Shown: in pieces, positions 13,100 to 24,402 of the stretch | How positions within the stretch are numbered: position 1 is the stretch's first letter | How the letters are laid out: the number at the start of each line of letters is the position of its first letter | Origin: Phoebastria nigripes | Lineage: Eukaryota > Chordata > Aves > Procellariiformes > Diomedeidae | Assembly (NCBI GenBank): GCA_035582835.1 | Contig: JAYKAV010003086.1 | Location: 228,161 to 292,160 of the forward strand | Direction: 5' to 3' | Length of the DNA stretch: 64,000 bases | Notes under the pieces: model-generated | What the model was told of the DNA's origin: nothing | What the model saw: only the letters and a program-made list of their open reading frames with translations | Databases searched by the model: none | Position numbers and translations under genes: made by a program

Positions 13100-14252
13100 G
13101 TAAATTTTTTTTATTTATTTGCTTTACATTTCTGGTTTAATATTACTTTTTTAGATAGTGAGGTCTGGATTTTGTCACCAGTTTTTCATATGTGGCAACT
13201 TCCAAAGGCACCTGTGAGAACAACATGCATGCATCCATAAGAATGACTGCACTGTGCCAGATCAAAAATCTGGTATATTTGACAAAAATCAGCAACCAGT
13301 ACTTTGGGAAGAGTATAATGACAGATCAGGAATGTAAATATGACACTTACCAGGAATACTCTTTTACTCTGCAACAATTTCCATCTCAGGAAATGCTTGA
13401 GCCAGGAGTGTATCTGTTTGTGTTTAGTGGACCTCAGCTGAGTTTTTCGCCCTTGAATTTCTTGCTTTGTTTTTTTTAACCCATGGGAATTTTACCATCC
13501 TCAGCTTCCTGCTGCAGAGTTCCTTAGCTTATTTATTGACATGTTGTGTGAAGGACCTTCACCTTTTGCTTGCCCTTCTGAACACGCTAACTGCAGCTCT
13601 CATTTGGTGGTTACTCTACTGGAAGGCAGAGTAAGCAGTTGTTCCTTACCCACCATAACATTTGTGATTTTAGAGATTCCTATCACACCGTGTTCCCCCT
13701 CCCTTTTTGCCAGGCTGAAATGTTCCATTCCATTCCTCACAACGAAGCTTTCCATGCAGCTTATATCAAGCNTTCTTCTTTTATCCAAGTTCTCATTGAT
13801 TCCTTTAGAGAAAACCAGTAGGTTTGTGAGAAATGACTTTACAGAAACCATGCTCACATTTCCCTGATATAGCACCTACTTCAACTCTTTCATTGTTGAA
13901 TCCTTCAGAACTCATGGGTGAATACTCTTTGGTTGTGATGATCTGTCACCATTCACTTAGTCAGTGTGTTTCCTACCCTTTTCTTACAAAGACTTCAGTT
14001 TTAGACATATCCTCTTCTGAGTCTCCCAAGAATATTCTTTTGCAGCAACTTTAACTCTTCCATGGTTAAGATGAATACAAAAAACTTATTTTTTTCTGCT
14101 ATGGCTTAAAATTCTCTGAGCACTCTTTTTACAACTTAATTGTGTATTGACCTGGCTTCCTGCTCCTGATGTATTTGAAAGAGATTTATTATTAATTTTT
14201 ATGCCTTTTACATATAGCTCATTAAACTCTTTTTGGCCTGCCTTGTGCTTTT
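13100..14252 (+). other. COL15A1: Intron sequence, no feature recognised
   Basis: First part of a 9.8-kb intron that continues to 22917. I see only unique AT-rich sequence in this stretch. Overlapping open frames at 13541-13875 on both strands have ambiguous bases and no recognisable domain. Confidence 0.75.
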
Positions 14253-15120
14253 CACAGAATCACAGACTAGCTGAGTTTGAAAGGGACCTCTGAATATTGT
14301 CCTGTCCAACTCCCTTCTCAAAGCGGAGTCAAGTACAGCAGGTTGCTCAGTGAGCAGGTTGCTCAGTGCCAGTGGGTTTTGGATTTCCTCAAGGATGGTG
14401 ACTCCACTGCCTCTCTGTTCCAGTGTAGTTTTTTTCAGATATAGAACCAGAATTTCTTGTATTTTAATTTGTGTCCATTGTCTCTTTTCCCTTTACTGGC
14501 TACCACTGAGAACGGTCTGACTCTGTCTTCTTTACTCCCTCCTATCAGAATTTTGTACACATTGATAAGATTGCTCTGAGCCTTCTCTTCTTCAGGCANT
14601 CCTCGCTCTCTTATCTTCCTCTCATAGGTCAAAAGCCCTAGTTCCTTAATGATCCACATGGTCCTTTGTGAGGACCTGGACACTGTACTCAGGATGGGTG
14701 TCTCACCATTGCTTAATACAGAAGGATCACCTCCTTCAACCTGCTGGTGATACTGTTCCTAATGCAGACCAGGATGCTGCTGGCTGCCTTTGCCAGAAGG
14801 GCACATTGCTGGCTCTTCTTCCACTTGTCTACCAGCATCCTTTCCTGCAAAACTGCTTTCCAGCCAGTTGGCCCCCATCCAGTACTGCTGCATGGGGTAA
14901 TTCCTCTCCAGATGCAGGACTTGCATTTTACTTTGCTGAACTTCAGGGGNTTCTTGTCTGGTTATTTCTGCAGCCAGCTGGGGTTCTTCTGAATGGCAGC
15001 AAAATCACCTGGTGCCTTGATGACNCCTCTCCATTTTGCGTCACACCACAAAATTTAACCCATGAAATCTTATTGTGCTTTCACTTTTTCTCATTTGGAT
15101 ACAACTGCAGCTAATTCAGG
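14253..15120 (-). mobile_element. CR1 LINE fragment, degraded
   Basis: The left edge reads CACAGAATCACAGACTAGCTGAG, a diverged inverted CR1 3' terminus. The rest follows CR1 in antisense: the region equivalent to LTYERKIRERG (lower-strand ORF2), the CTGGACACTGTACTCAGGAT segment and the TGCAGGACTTGCATTT segment all match the ordering of CR1 ORF2. The copy is more diverged than the one at 27.3 kb, with several frame breaks, so it is older. The right edge is approximate. Confidence 0.82.
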
Positions 15121-15270
15121 AACAATGTCNAACTTCTCTAGTCTATCCAGAAAAAAATAAATTCTTTTAGCTATTGCTTTAAGTTTCTATTTAGTAATCT
15201 TCATAATTACTACACTGTTCCAAATTGCACACAGCAATAGTAGAATTTTTTGCTTTTACTCCTCCTTCTG

Positions 15271-15275
15271 CAAGA
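15271..15275. repeat. Left target-site duplication of the solo LTR
   Basis: CAAGA immediately before the LTR is repeated exactly at 15871-15875 immediately after it. This fixes both element borders. Confidence 0.92.
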
Positions 15276-15870
15276 TGTCNTGGTTTAACCCCAGCCGTCA
15301 ACTAAGCACCGCACAGCCACTTACTCACTCCCCCCCAGCGGGATGGGGGAGGGAATCAGAAGAGTAAAAGTGAGAAAACTCATGGGTTGAGATAAAGACA
15401 GTTTACTAGGTAAAGCAAAAGCCGCACGTGCAAACAAAGCAAAGCAAGGAATTCATTCACTGCTTCCCATCNGCAGGCAGGTGTTCAGCCATCTCCAGGA
15501 AAGCAGGGCTCCATCANGCCTAACGGTTATTTGGGAAGACAAACGCCATCACTCCGAACATCCCCCACTTCCTCCTTCTTCCCCCAGCTTTATATGCTGA
15601 GCATGACGTCACACGGTATGGAATATCCCTTTGGTCCATTGGGGTCAGCTGTCCCAGCTGTGTCCCCTCCCAACTTCTTGTGCACCCCCAGCCTACTCGC
15701 TGGCGGGGTGGTGTGAGAAGCAGAAAAGGCCCTGACTCTGTGTAAGCACTGCTCAGCAGTAAGTAAAACATCAGTGTGTTATCAACATTATTCTCATCCT
15801 AAATCCAAAACACAGCACTATACCAGCTACTAGAAGGAAAATTAACTCTATCCCAGCCAAAACCAGCACA
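15276..15870 (-). mobile_element. Solo LTR of an avian endogenous retrovirus (ERVL-like)
   Basis: A 595-bp element begins TGTCNTGGTTTAACCCC and ends ACCAGCACA, flanked by identical 5-bp direct repeats CAAGA at 15271-15275 and 15871-15875. It closely resembles an LTR that is abundant in neoavian genomes. No internal retroviral sequence, primer-binding site or polypurine tract adjoins it, so it is a solo LTR left by LTR-LTR recombination. The promoter elements read on the minus strand (CATATAAAGC at 15587-15596), so its sense strand is probably minus, opposite to COL15A1. The 5-bp duplication fits an ERVL-type integrase; family placement is from memory. Confidence 0.93.
15587..15611 (-). promoter_or_regulatory. 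LTR promoter core: TATA box with upstream CRE
   Basis: On the minus strand a TATAAA box (CATATAAAGC, 15587-15596) is preceded about 8 bp upstream by the palindromic CREB/ATF site TGACGTCA (15604-15611). Both sit mid-LTR as in a U3 region. Activity is not shown by sequence. Confidence 0.65.
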
Positions 15871-15875
15871 CAAGA
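15871..15875. repeat. Right target-site duplication of the solo LTR
   Basis: Exact copy of the CAAGA at 15271-15275. Confidence 0.92.
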
Positions 15876-17771
15876 ATGTTGTTTCTCAGCATAATCTCAG
15901 AATCTCAGCATACTTTTCACTGTTGCGGAGTACAAAAGGTAGAAAATTTCTNTTTTAATGAGCAAGTGTTATTGTTACATTGCTAAAAAATTAGTAACAC
16001 ATCTATGATTTACATGAATAGGGACCTAAAAGTGTAATAGCTATTGTTCATCACTATACACCACTCCCAGGGAGTAAAAATGTGACATTTTCCTGTGATT
16101 TTCCAAACGTATGAGATCAGTATTTGGTGCCAAAATGTTATTTCAAGATCTGACAATGTCAGGGTAATACAGCAATGTCATGTCTTCTTCAGAAGACCTG
16201 GAAGTTGCCTACAGTTAACTTAAATTCCATAATTAAACTAAAATCAATGCAGAGAAGGAAAAATGTCACAGAAAACGTATTACAGAATATAATTTATTAT
16301 TTGGTAATGATGAATTTTGGTTGTCATAAATGAAGAGGCAAAGTATACTTTTTCCTGATGTGCCTCTCAAAGACACACTTGCTCATCAATGCAATCATTG
16401 CAAACATTTTTCCACTCAGCTGTAATACTTGCACTTACTTTATTTTAATTTCTCCACCAATTACTGTCTGTTTTGATGTTATTTTAATTTTCTTGTTAAA
16501 ATGTTNTTAAGATTGTCTGGGAAACTGAGCCATGCTTTAAGTACACAAATAATTTTCTCTAAAGCGCTACACCACAATCTTAATAAAGCAAATATGTAGA
16601 TANGGCAGATTATCACCCTTAGAAAACAAGAAAGAAAGAAGTCTCTTCATAGCTCTTTTTTGTTCTACAGACACTTTTTTGGTGGCAGATTGTCAATTTC
16701 TTGGACTGTGTAGAAACAATCTTCATTGTGTCTGTGTGCAGTCCCAGTTACTACTACAGTAACTCTTTGCATGAGCCAATCACAGAATGGATACATAGCT
16801 TTCTGAGCCAACTAATCGTAAGCCTGAAAGGCCAGTAAATGACTATTTTCTTCAAAATGCAAGAACTTCATGTGAAAGTATTTCCTTGGATCACACACAT
16901 ATTTTTTCTAAAATGCCTGGGGACTTCAAAAGGCCATAACAGCATGTCAATAAATATGTGGTCTCCTTTAAGCAAAATGTTTAATGCTATTGCCAAATTA
17001 GAAATGTCTAAATGCAAATGACTCATGGGATTTGTATGCCTTCCAGAGTGACTGCCCATGGAGTTTTAATGGGTTTATTCTTTAGAAATATTAAACAAGA
17101 GACAAAGAAACAAATGACAATTTAACAACCAGTACAGTCACTGACAAATGTTTCTGAGAAAGTTTTTATTTATCTTCTACTCTGAAAAATAGCTGAACAA
17201 ACTCTCCAAATCAGCAGTTCGAAATAAATTGCTATGCTGAGCTGGAATGGAACAAGTCAAAGGTCATACTTGAAAATGCAGTCTCTGAATAAAGACACTT
17301 GGCAATGTTGATGGTGCATATTCTAATTTGTGTTTTTCTGCTAAGTAGTTCAGTACTGTGCAGTAGGAATGGATAGCATTCTTCAGACTATTTCAGAATA
17401 TTTCCATTTAATGGGCCTTGTGAATCAGCAAAAAAGGCATCTTTAACATTTGTAGAAGAGGTGTCCCTTCATAAAAAATTTTTCTGTGGATTCCCTGTTA
17501 ATTGATTATTCAGCCAGAAACTGTCCTTGGCATGTCTTATCTATAGGGATCTTCAGAAAAATATAGCCTGAACTACTCTGTATGTCAGAAAGGCTCTGCC
17601 AGAAACGAAAATTAGGGAACAACAATTTTCATTGTGGGTTCACGAGTGTTCAAGCCATTTCATGTGTGTTGCAGTACTGGGTTTGTGTGATTTTTTTCTA
17701 GGAACAATACTATCCATTTTGTTTCATTAACCTTACATCATTATGAACTAACAATCATAAAAATACATTCA
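15876..17771 (+). other. COL15A1: Intron sequence, no feature recognised
   Basis: AT-rich unique sequence between the solo LTR and the next CR1, still within the 9.8-kb intron. I see no exon-like segment with good splice sites. Confidence 0.7.
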
Positions 17772-19085
17772 AGGATCATAGAATATTTCAAATTGGAAGG
17801 AAGGTCATCTAGTCCAACCTGCTCAAAACAGGGTCATCAGTCAGGTCAGATCACACTTTTCAGAGCTTTTTCCGTTCTGGTCTTGGAAACATCTGAGGAT
17901 GTAGACTGCAACAACCTCACTGTACAGCCTGTTCCAATGCAGGTCTATCTTCATTGGTGAAAATGTTTCTCCTTATATCCAATCAGAACCTCTCTTGTTT
18001 CAACTTAATGCCCATTGTCACTTGTCCTACTGGCAAGCACCACTGTGAAGAGCCTAGCTCCATATCATTGATGAACCCTGTGTAGGTATTGGTGGGCTGC
18101 CACTAGCTCTCCCGTAAGCCTTCTCCTCTCCAGGCTGAAGAAGACCAGTTCCTTCAGCCTTTCCCCACAGGACAAGTGCTCCAGCCCTTGTCTGTCTTGT
18201 AAGCTATCTGCTGAGCTCACTCTAGTTTATTGATACCTGTCTTGTGATAGGGGACAAACCAGGCACAGTATTCTAGATGTTGTCTAACAAGTGCTGAATA
18301 AATGAGGATAGTCACATCCCTAGACCTACTAGCATGTAGCCAGAGTTCCTGTTAACACAGCTTTCTCTGCTGCCAGGGCATGCTGCTGGTTCATATTCAG
18401 CTTGCTGTCCACCAAGATCCCCAGGTCCTTCTCTGCAGAGCTGCTTCCTGGTTTGTCTGTCCCCAGCCTGTGTCATTGCAAGGGGTTCTTCCTTCCCAGG
18501 TGCAGGACTTTGTGTTTGTCCTTGCTGAGTTTCATAAGGTTCATGTTGGCATATTCCTCCAGCCTGTCCAGATCCCTCTGGATGGCAGTCCTGCACTTGA
18601 GCATATTAATTGGTGCGCCTCCAACTCCCACTTTGGCATTATTGGCAAGCTTTATGAGCACGCACTCTGCTGCCTCCTCAGGTCATTGGTAAAGATGTTA
18701 AACAGAACAGATCCCAGGATGAACCCATGAGTATGTCCCATTAAACACTATGCTCTGAGTTCAATCATCCAACTGTTTTTTTACCCATCTTGTTGCTCTC
18801 CCATCCAGAATGTAATGTCCTAGCTTGGATACAAGAACATCGTGGGAGACAGTGTTGAAACCTTGCTAAAATCAAGGTGGATGACATCCACTGCTTTCTN
18901 CTCATACACAAATCCAGTCATTTTATCACATAAATCAATCAGGTTGGTCAGGCAAGATTTACCCTTGGTAAATCCATGCTGACAGTTCCTAATTACCTTC
19001 TTCTCCTTCATGTGCCTGGAAACATGCTCCAAGAGGACTTGCCTCATGATTTTCCCAGAGATCAAAGTGAGGCTGGCCAGNCTGT
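17772..19085 (-). mobile_element. CR1 LINE, about 1.3 kb, with reverse transcriptase remnant
   Basis: The left edge AGGATCATAGAATATTTCAAATTGGAAGG is the inverted CR1 3' end. Further right, the minus strand encodes CR1 reverse transcriptase pieces: QHGFTKGKSCLTNLIDL and VDVIHLDFSK, where the usual LDFSKAFDTV block is broken after FSK. A second piece near 18473-18661 holds the downstream ANDAKVGG-like and LHLGRKNPLQ peptides. Frame breaks and substitutions make it a dead, 5'-truncated copy. Confidence 0.93.
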
Positions 19086-19464
19086 AATGATGTGGATTGT
19101 TCTTTTGGCTTTAGAGTAAATGTAATAATCTGAGAGTAAATGTTCCAAATGACTTTTGCCATTTTTAAACTACTTTTTTATTATCCACACACTGATCACA
19201 AGAAATGTAAAAAGTTCTAAATTCTTTTTATGGGGATTCTGAAGTATATTCTGGATTGCATATTAGTATTTGGTATTCTGTATTTGTCCTTGTTTCTTCA
19301 TTCGGAGTTAAATATAAAATCCACTAACAGATTTTATCTTTCAATAACCTAGTCCGTCATTGTTTAATCTGCGGTCTGTACAGAAGTGACACACACACTT
19401 TTATACATATTGACACAAACGAGCATGGAACCAGACTTGTCTCAGTAGTGACAGACAACAAAAG

Positions 19465-19690
19465 TTGCAAGTTGTAGCTGGGGAGGTTCAAGATGGATTT
19501 CAGGAAAACTCTTCAATAGGATAATAGTGCAGCACTGGAACAGGTCAGCCAAAGAGGATATCAAATCTCTGTCCTTAGAAGTTTTCAAGATTTGGTTAGA
19601 CAAAGTCATGGCTGAGCTGATCTACTTGCATGAGTGCTCTACTTACATGACCTTGAGAGGTTCCTCCCAACTAAAATTTCATGAGTGTCA
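19465..19690 (+). mobile_element. CR1 LINE 3' fragment, old, sense
   Basis: The segment GGGGAGGTTCAAGATGGATT, then CAGCACTGGAACAGGTCAGCC, then GAAGTTTTCAAGATTTGGTTAGACAAAG and TGAGAGGTTCCTCCCAACTA follows the CR1 ORF2 C-terminus and 3' UTR in order on the + strand, opposite to the neighbouring copy. It is highly diverged and the edges are approximate. Confidence 0.75.
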
Positions 19691-22600
19691 TGGGTTGGGG
19701 GGTCATCTTTTCTTTATGTCTTTTCAAGTCTCCTGTGGCTGGACACAGAGTGGACAGAATACCAAAGAAAATGTATCATTAGCGCAAGAGAATGAAGTCC
19801 ATCATAGGAAAAGTTACAGTGAAGTTGCTCTTTCCCAAGGGAGTGATTCCTAAGTCACATTTACACAAGCTTTATCTTGCTTTTGTGCCTGTGGTGGCAG
19901 AGGTTACATTCAAGAAATTCCATTTTAGCATTCTGAACATCATCCTGAACACAAAAGGCAGAGATCAGAGACCAGAGAGCCTGGGAAGACCTGGTGAGCT
20001 CTTACAGAGGCCCAGAATGAAGGCTTGTCCTCAACTGTGAATCCTTCAGTGACACCCTTTCTATTTCCTAACAGACCAGGCAATGTAGTGCCTACCANGT
20101 TCCTTGAAAATCACGTGTACAGCCTAAGCACTTAGTTCTTAGGCCACACAGTTGTCTCCCAGAAAATGTGGAAGCCATTGTGTTCCCAGTTAAGGAATGC
20201 TAAAACAAGTGTTGATAGAAGGCGTACATAAGAAAAAACTGCATGTAATGGAGAAACAGAGGATGTAGATTGAAGTATGGAATATCTCTTTCTACTATCA
20301 CCTCAAAGAAAATGATTAAGATCCCAGAGCTTGCTGCATCCNCATCAGACCTCTCTCCTGCTACTGAGGGCTTTCTGTAAATTCTGGACCTTTCCTGAGG
20401 GAGGAAAATCCTCAGTGTCTGAATTGGCGTGTATGTATGGGTGCTAAGAACTGTCAAAGAAGCCTAAACTACAAGGAGATAGTCTAGGTGACACAGAAAG
20501 TCTTTTCCTTATCACCAGAGGACAGAAAATCAGGAGAAAACAGTATCTGTGTGTTTCCCAAGAAGCATTCTCTTCTGGGGGAAAGTTTTGAGATGGGCAG
20601 GACAGCAGGAGAATACACTGAATCTGGTTTTATGCACGGAGGCAGGAATAACGTTTTATAACTCTGGTTTTAGGTAGTTCTGAGTTCAGTCCCCTGCAGG
20701 AGCTAGATTGTAACTGGCTGTCCTCTCTGTAGAGTCCTCCTATTCATTAGGAGCTGCAGATGGGAAAGCAAAGGGACTTAGTGCTTCTTAGAGCTTCACT
20801 GACTTCTGAGCAGCTGTACCTATACAAATACTGCTCTGTATATATATATACAAATATACTAATATAGCTCTGTAAGGAAGTCTGCTGTGGGCAGTCCACA
20901 TGCAGTGGCATGCTGCTTTATTTTCTATGGAGCAGGAGAAGATACTAAAATGCACACCTGTAATCTCCTAATCCATTTCCCCATTGCCTTTGTGCACAGG
21001 GAGTACATCTGGACAAGTAGAGGTTATCCACCCTACCATTCTTTTACTAGACACATCCTTTCAACTCCATTGGCTGATGTTGATCACTAACCTATGTGCG
21101 TGGTTATTAGATACTACTTCTTTATTCCACAGATATGTCTTCATGCCTAAACTGACTGGGATTATTTCAAGAGATTTTATTGGGATTTTTTTCAAATCGC
21201 TTCACTAAATTACAAATGTACTTTTTTCATTACCCCTAATTCTTACAATTCTATCAGGCAGGTAACCACTATTATCTATCAAGTTTACATTCTTATGAAT
21301 GCAGTGTGAAGTTTGGGTTGTTTTTCTACTATCTTCAAGTAAATATCTCTATTTTTCCCATTGTTTTCTAGTGCAGAGAGTTACATTTGGGATATTTACT
21401 ATGTGGTGNTTTTTTTCCACTTTATAGATTTTTTTTATTATTTCTCAAAATGAAGCATTTAAATCTTTGTCCTACTGTTGCCTTATTTATCTTCCCAGTG
21501 AGAAATAAACATCAGGAATGCTTTATAGACTGTACAATTGAGCACATTCTGAACTGTGTGAATTATTTTCTACTGTTCATGTGAAGTATTGGTTATTCTG
21601 CATCAGAAAAGGGAAGTCACTGGACATTGCATTTAAAGGGAAAAGTTGGTCCTCCTTTCTCAAAGTAGCCAAGACCCAGTCCTATTAAGGATTTTAAAAC
21701 ACACAACCCTGTAATACATGACTAGCTTAACACTGTAAGTTTACTATGGTTCAGATAAACTGGCTGCATAAAAAGGTTTATTGGTCTCTAAAGATTAATT
21801 TAAATATTCCTACACAGAATGTCAAGAACAACGTATATAGTTATAAGAGAAATAAGAGCAGAGGAAACATGCATTTGTTTCTTTCTCAAGTGGACTAAAT
21901 AAAACTAAAATCAAATGAAAGTATTTTTGTCAGCTATAGTGGGGATCAGATCTGGCCCGCTGTGGAAAAGATTTCCTTTCCCCTTCAAATGGAGCCCTAA
22001 AGCCTATTTTCCATGTTTCTTAATATGTTTCTTGAAGCTTTTACTCAATTATAAGGATACGAAACCAGTGGGATAAAAATCATGCCAATGATGTTACCTC
22101 TCTTCCTTTTGCTGACAACTCAGGAACTATTTCAGCAAGCCCTATTATGCCATTTTGCACATCTTAACCTGGTTCAAGATCAGGATGCTTGGCCCATTAA
22201 GTCTGCTCCAGGTTTCCATGGCAACATAATCACTTTTAAATTTTATTTAAATTGCAAATGCAGGTTTNCATGAAGTAATCTTCTCACTACACTGAGACAG
22301 CACTTCTCCAGGTCTCTAATTCCAGTAGGGAGTAGGCTCTTTACATTCCTGCATGCAGCTGATATGGCCACCTCTTGCCCACCCACAGCCAGCACATGGA
22401 AGGGTGGGTACCAGCCAGCTCTAGGCTCTTAGACCTGCAGTGATAACTTTACATTCCTTGTGTTTTTCTCCCTCTCTATGGGTTTGTCAAGTGTACATCA
22501 CTTGGTTTGGAGGAATGGAGTTCAAAGGTATTGTGCTAGTTTTTCTCAAGAGCTTGACCAAATTAGCGTGACATCTGCTGATAAGCAGAAACTAGATGTG

Positions 22601-22917
22601 TACTGTAAACAGGAAAAATGAAATAGAAGGTGAAATAAATTAAAAACTTGTAAATGAAAGAGAGTGTATATATTGGCCATTAATAAACTTCAGTTTTTAT
22701 GATAGCAATGACAGCTAATGTTTCTAAGGGCAGCATAAGAGTAGGGACAGATACTGGCGAGATATTAAGTGGGAGAGATCTGGACTTCTGTTTTGCTTCA
22801 CAAATGTGGTAGTTCTGATTACTATGCTTTGAGGAAGGTAATCTACTGATTCTTGCTTTAAAATATGTGATAAGCCTTTTCTCTAAACAGTTCTTTGGGA
22901 TTTTATGTTTTTTTTAG
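19691..22917 (+). other. COL15A1: Intron sequence, no feature recognised
   Basis: Last part of the 9.8-kb intron. It holds a short (TA)n-like stretch near 20838-20872 and otherwise unique sequence. The acceptor is a T-rich tract ending TTTTTTAG at 22917. Confidence 0.7.
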
Positions 22918-23044
22918 CCTGAAGATACGTTGGCTGAGCCAGTGGAAGCCCCCCCAACTATCTTGTCTTATTTGGAAGAAAATGATTTCTCTGGAAATCA
23001 CAGATCAGAAGAAACCTCTGAAGCAGCTAATCTTAAAGAACAAG
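22918..23044 (+). CDS. COL15A1: COL15A1 exon: acidic Pro/Ser-rich linker, donor unusual
   Basis: Entered in phase 0 after TTTTTTAG. It encodes PEDTLAEPVEAPPTI, then LEENDFSGNHRSEETSEAAN and LKEQ: a Glu/Ser/Pro-rich linker with one Ser-Gly in an acidic setting. The next exon requires that this one end in phase 1. Two phase-1 ends exist: 23044, using a GC donor (CAAG then GCACTG), or 23068, using a GT donor in a G run, which would add GTASFFWG. I list 23044 because FFWG from a T8G7 run is out of character for this acidic linker, but the GC donor matches consensus poorly after +3. The exon is well supported; its right end is not. Confidence 0.75.
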
Positions 23045-24298
23045 GCACTGCCTCTTTTTTTTGGGGGGGTGGGGTCATTTATGTTCTCTAGGTCTGAGTC
23101 TGTCATTTCCCTGTGTATGAAAAGCCACTGTCATATTTTGGGTGCTGCCAGGAATGGAAAATCCTATGGTTTTGGACATCCTGTGTGTTAGAAAAGAATT
23201 GGAATGTCGAACATTTGGTCTTTGAAACTGCAGTCTGTTAGACTGCAATTTGTTAATAGCAGCAAATGTAAGTGGTAGCAACTACAGCCACCGTTCAACA
23301 CATCTCTCACTTTTCACTCCATATAGGTGCTTATCTCAGTCATTGTTAAACATGCAGAGAATAGATTTACTCTTCTATAGCATGGAAGTTTCAGTCACAG
23401 AACTATGGTTTATATTTTAAAATGAAAAAAAAATTGGATAAAACGAAGAAGCTGACCTGAGGAGCTGCTGCTGTGATACTCTGCAACACTCCAGTAAAGT
23501 GCAAGTGTTAGGCAAAGGGAATGAAAGGAGAAAAATCCTCTTCATTCTGCTTAGGTCAGTGAGGAGTATGGCATTTCTTGAGACATACCTCTGCAAATAG
23601 TGCTACTGGCTCTAAAGCCATGTGGCACCTTTAAAAGGAATTTAAGATGAGTATTTAATTTGATGACCTTCTGTTACAGTGAAGCACAGCCTTTCATGTA
23701 AAACTGAATACCACCACTGNATAAACAACTACACTCTACTTATGTTCCCTGCAAAGGGTGTGAATATGCCTAGTGCACCAATGGGGTGTTTCTGATGCAA
23801 GTGTAGGCAGCAAAGTAGTAAGAGCAGGGCATAATGCACTGAGGAATCCAGTCCTCCGCTAGTAAGACAATTTCAGTGCACTCCTAGAAAACAAAAAGTA
23901 AAGCTAGTTATCTTAGTAAGGCCAAAGACAATGTTCCTATTTAAATTTCATACATACTTCAGATAGCACCTGTTGTACATACCTCTTATTTTTTATGTTA
24001 TATAGATGAAAAATAGGCAACCATTAGACTAGAGCTTGAGGCAAAGAAGATGATGCAATACAGTCTTTGTCCTTAAAATAAGCATTTGTTTTATAATTTT
24101 ATTCTCACTTTTCTCTTGTTTTCTTTCCTCTTAATTTTCACAGTTATAAAATTACTAATATTAATCTTTGGAATGTATTTTGGTCATAATCTAAATAATT
24201 TTTTTTCATACAACTTGCAGCATCTGTGCTCTGATAAGTACCTCTGGGCGGGTATTATTTTGCTCTGTCTCTCATTAATAAGTGATTATTTTTTTTAG
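23045..24298 (+). other. COL15A1: COL15A1 intron, 1.25 kb
   Basis: AT-rich sequence with a T8G7 homopolymer pair at 23055-23069 near its start and a T-rich acceptor TTTTTTAG at its end. No other feature is seen. Confidence 0.75.
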
Positions 24299-24402
24299 AT
24301 TCAGCTGTCATGGAAACTGGACAAGGCAACAGTGAGTCTACCACTGTCACACAGAAAATCTTAAGAGAAGAAGATGGCTCTGGTGCTAGTGTTTTGCCAG
24401 GA
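24299..24402 (+). CDS. COL15A1: COL15A1 exon: Ser/Thr-rich linker with Ser-Gly site
   Basis: A 104-nt exon entered in phase 1 (first codon completed by a G from the previous exon, giving Asp) and left in phase 0 at a GTAAGC donor. It encodes SAVMETGQGNSESTTVTQ, then KILREEDGSGASVLPG. The EEDGSG motif is a strong candidate glycosaminoglycan attachment site. A weaker in-phase donor at 24418 (GAG then GTCTGT) would add five residues, one of them ambiguous because of an N at 24413. This is the last linker exon I can recognise before the collagen repeats begin; further linker exons might be hidden in the following 5.4 kb. Confidence 0.82.
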
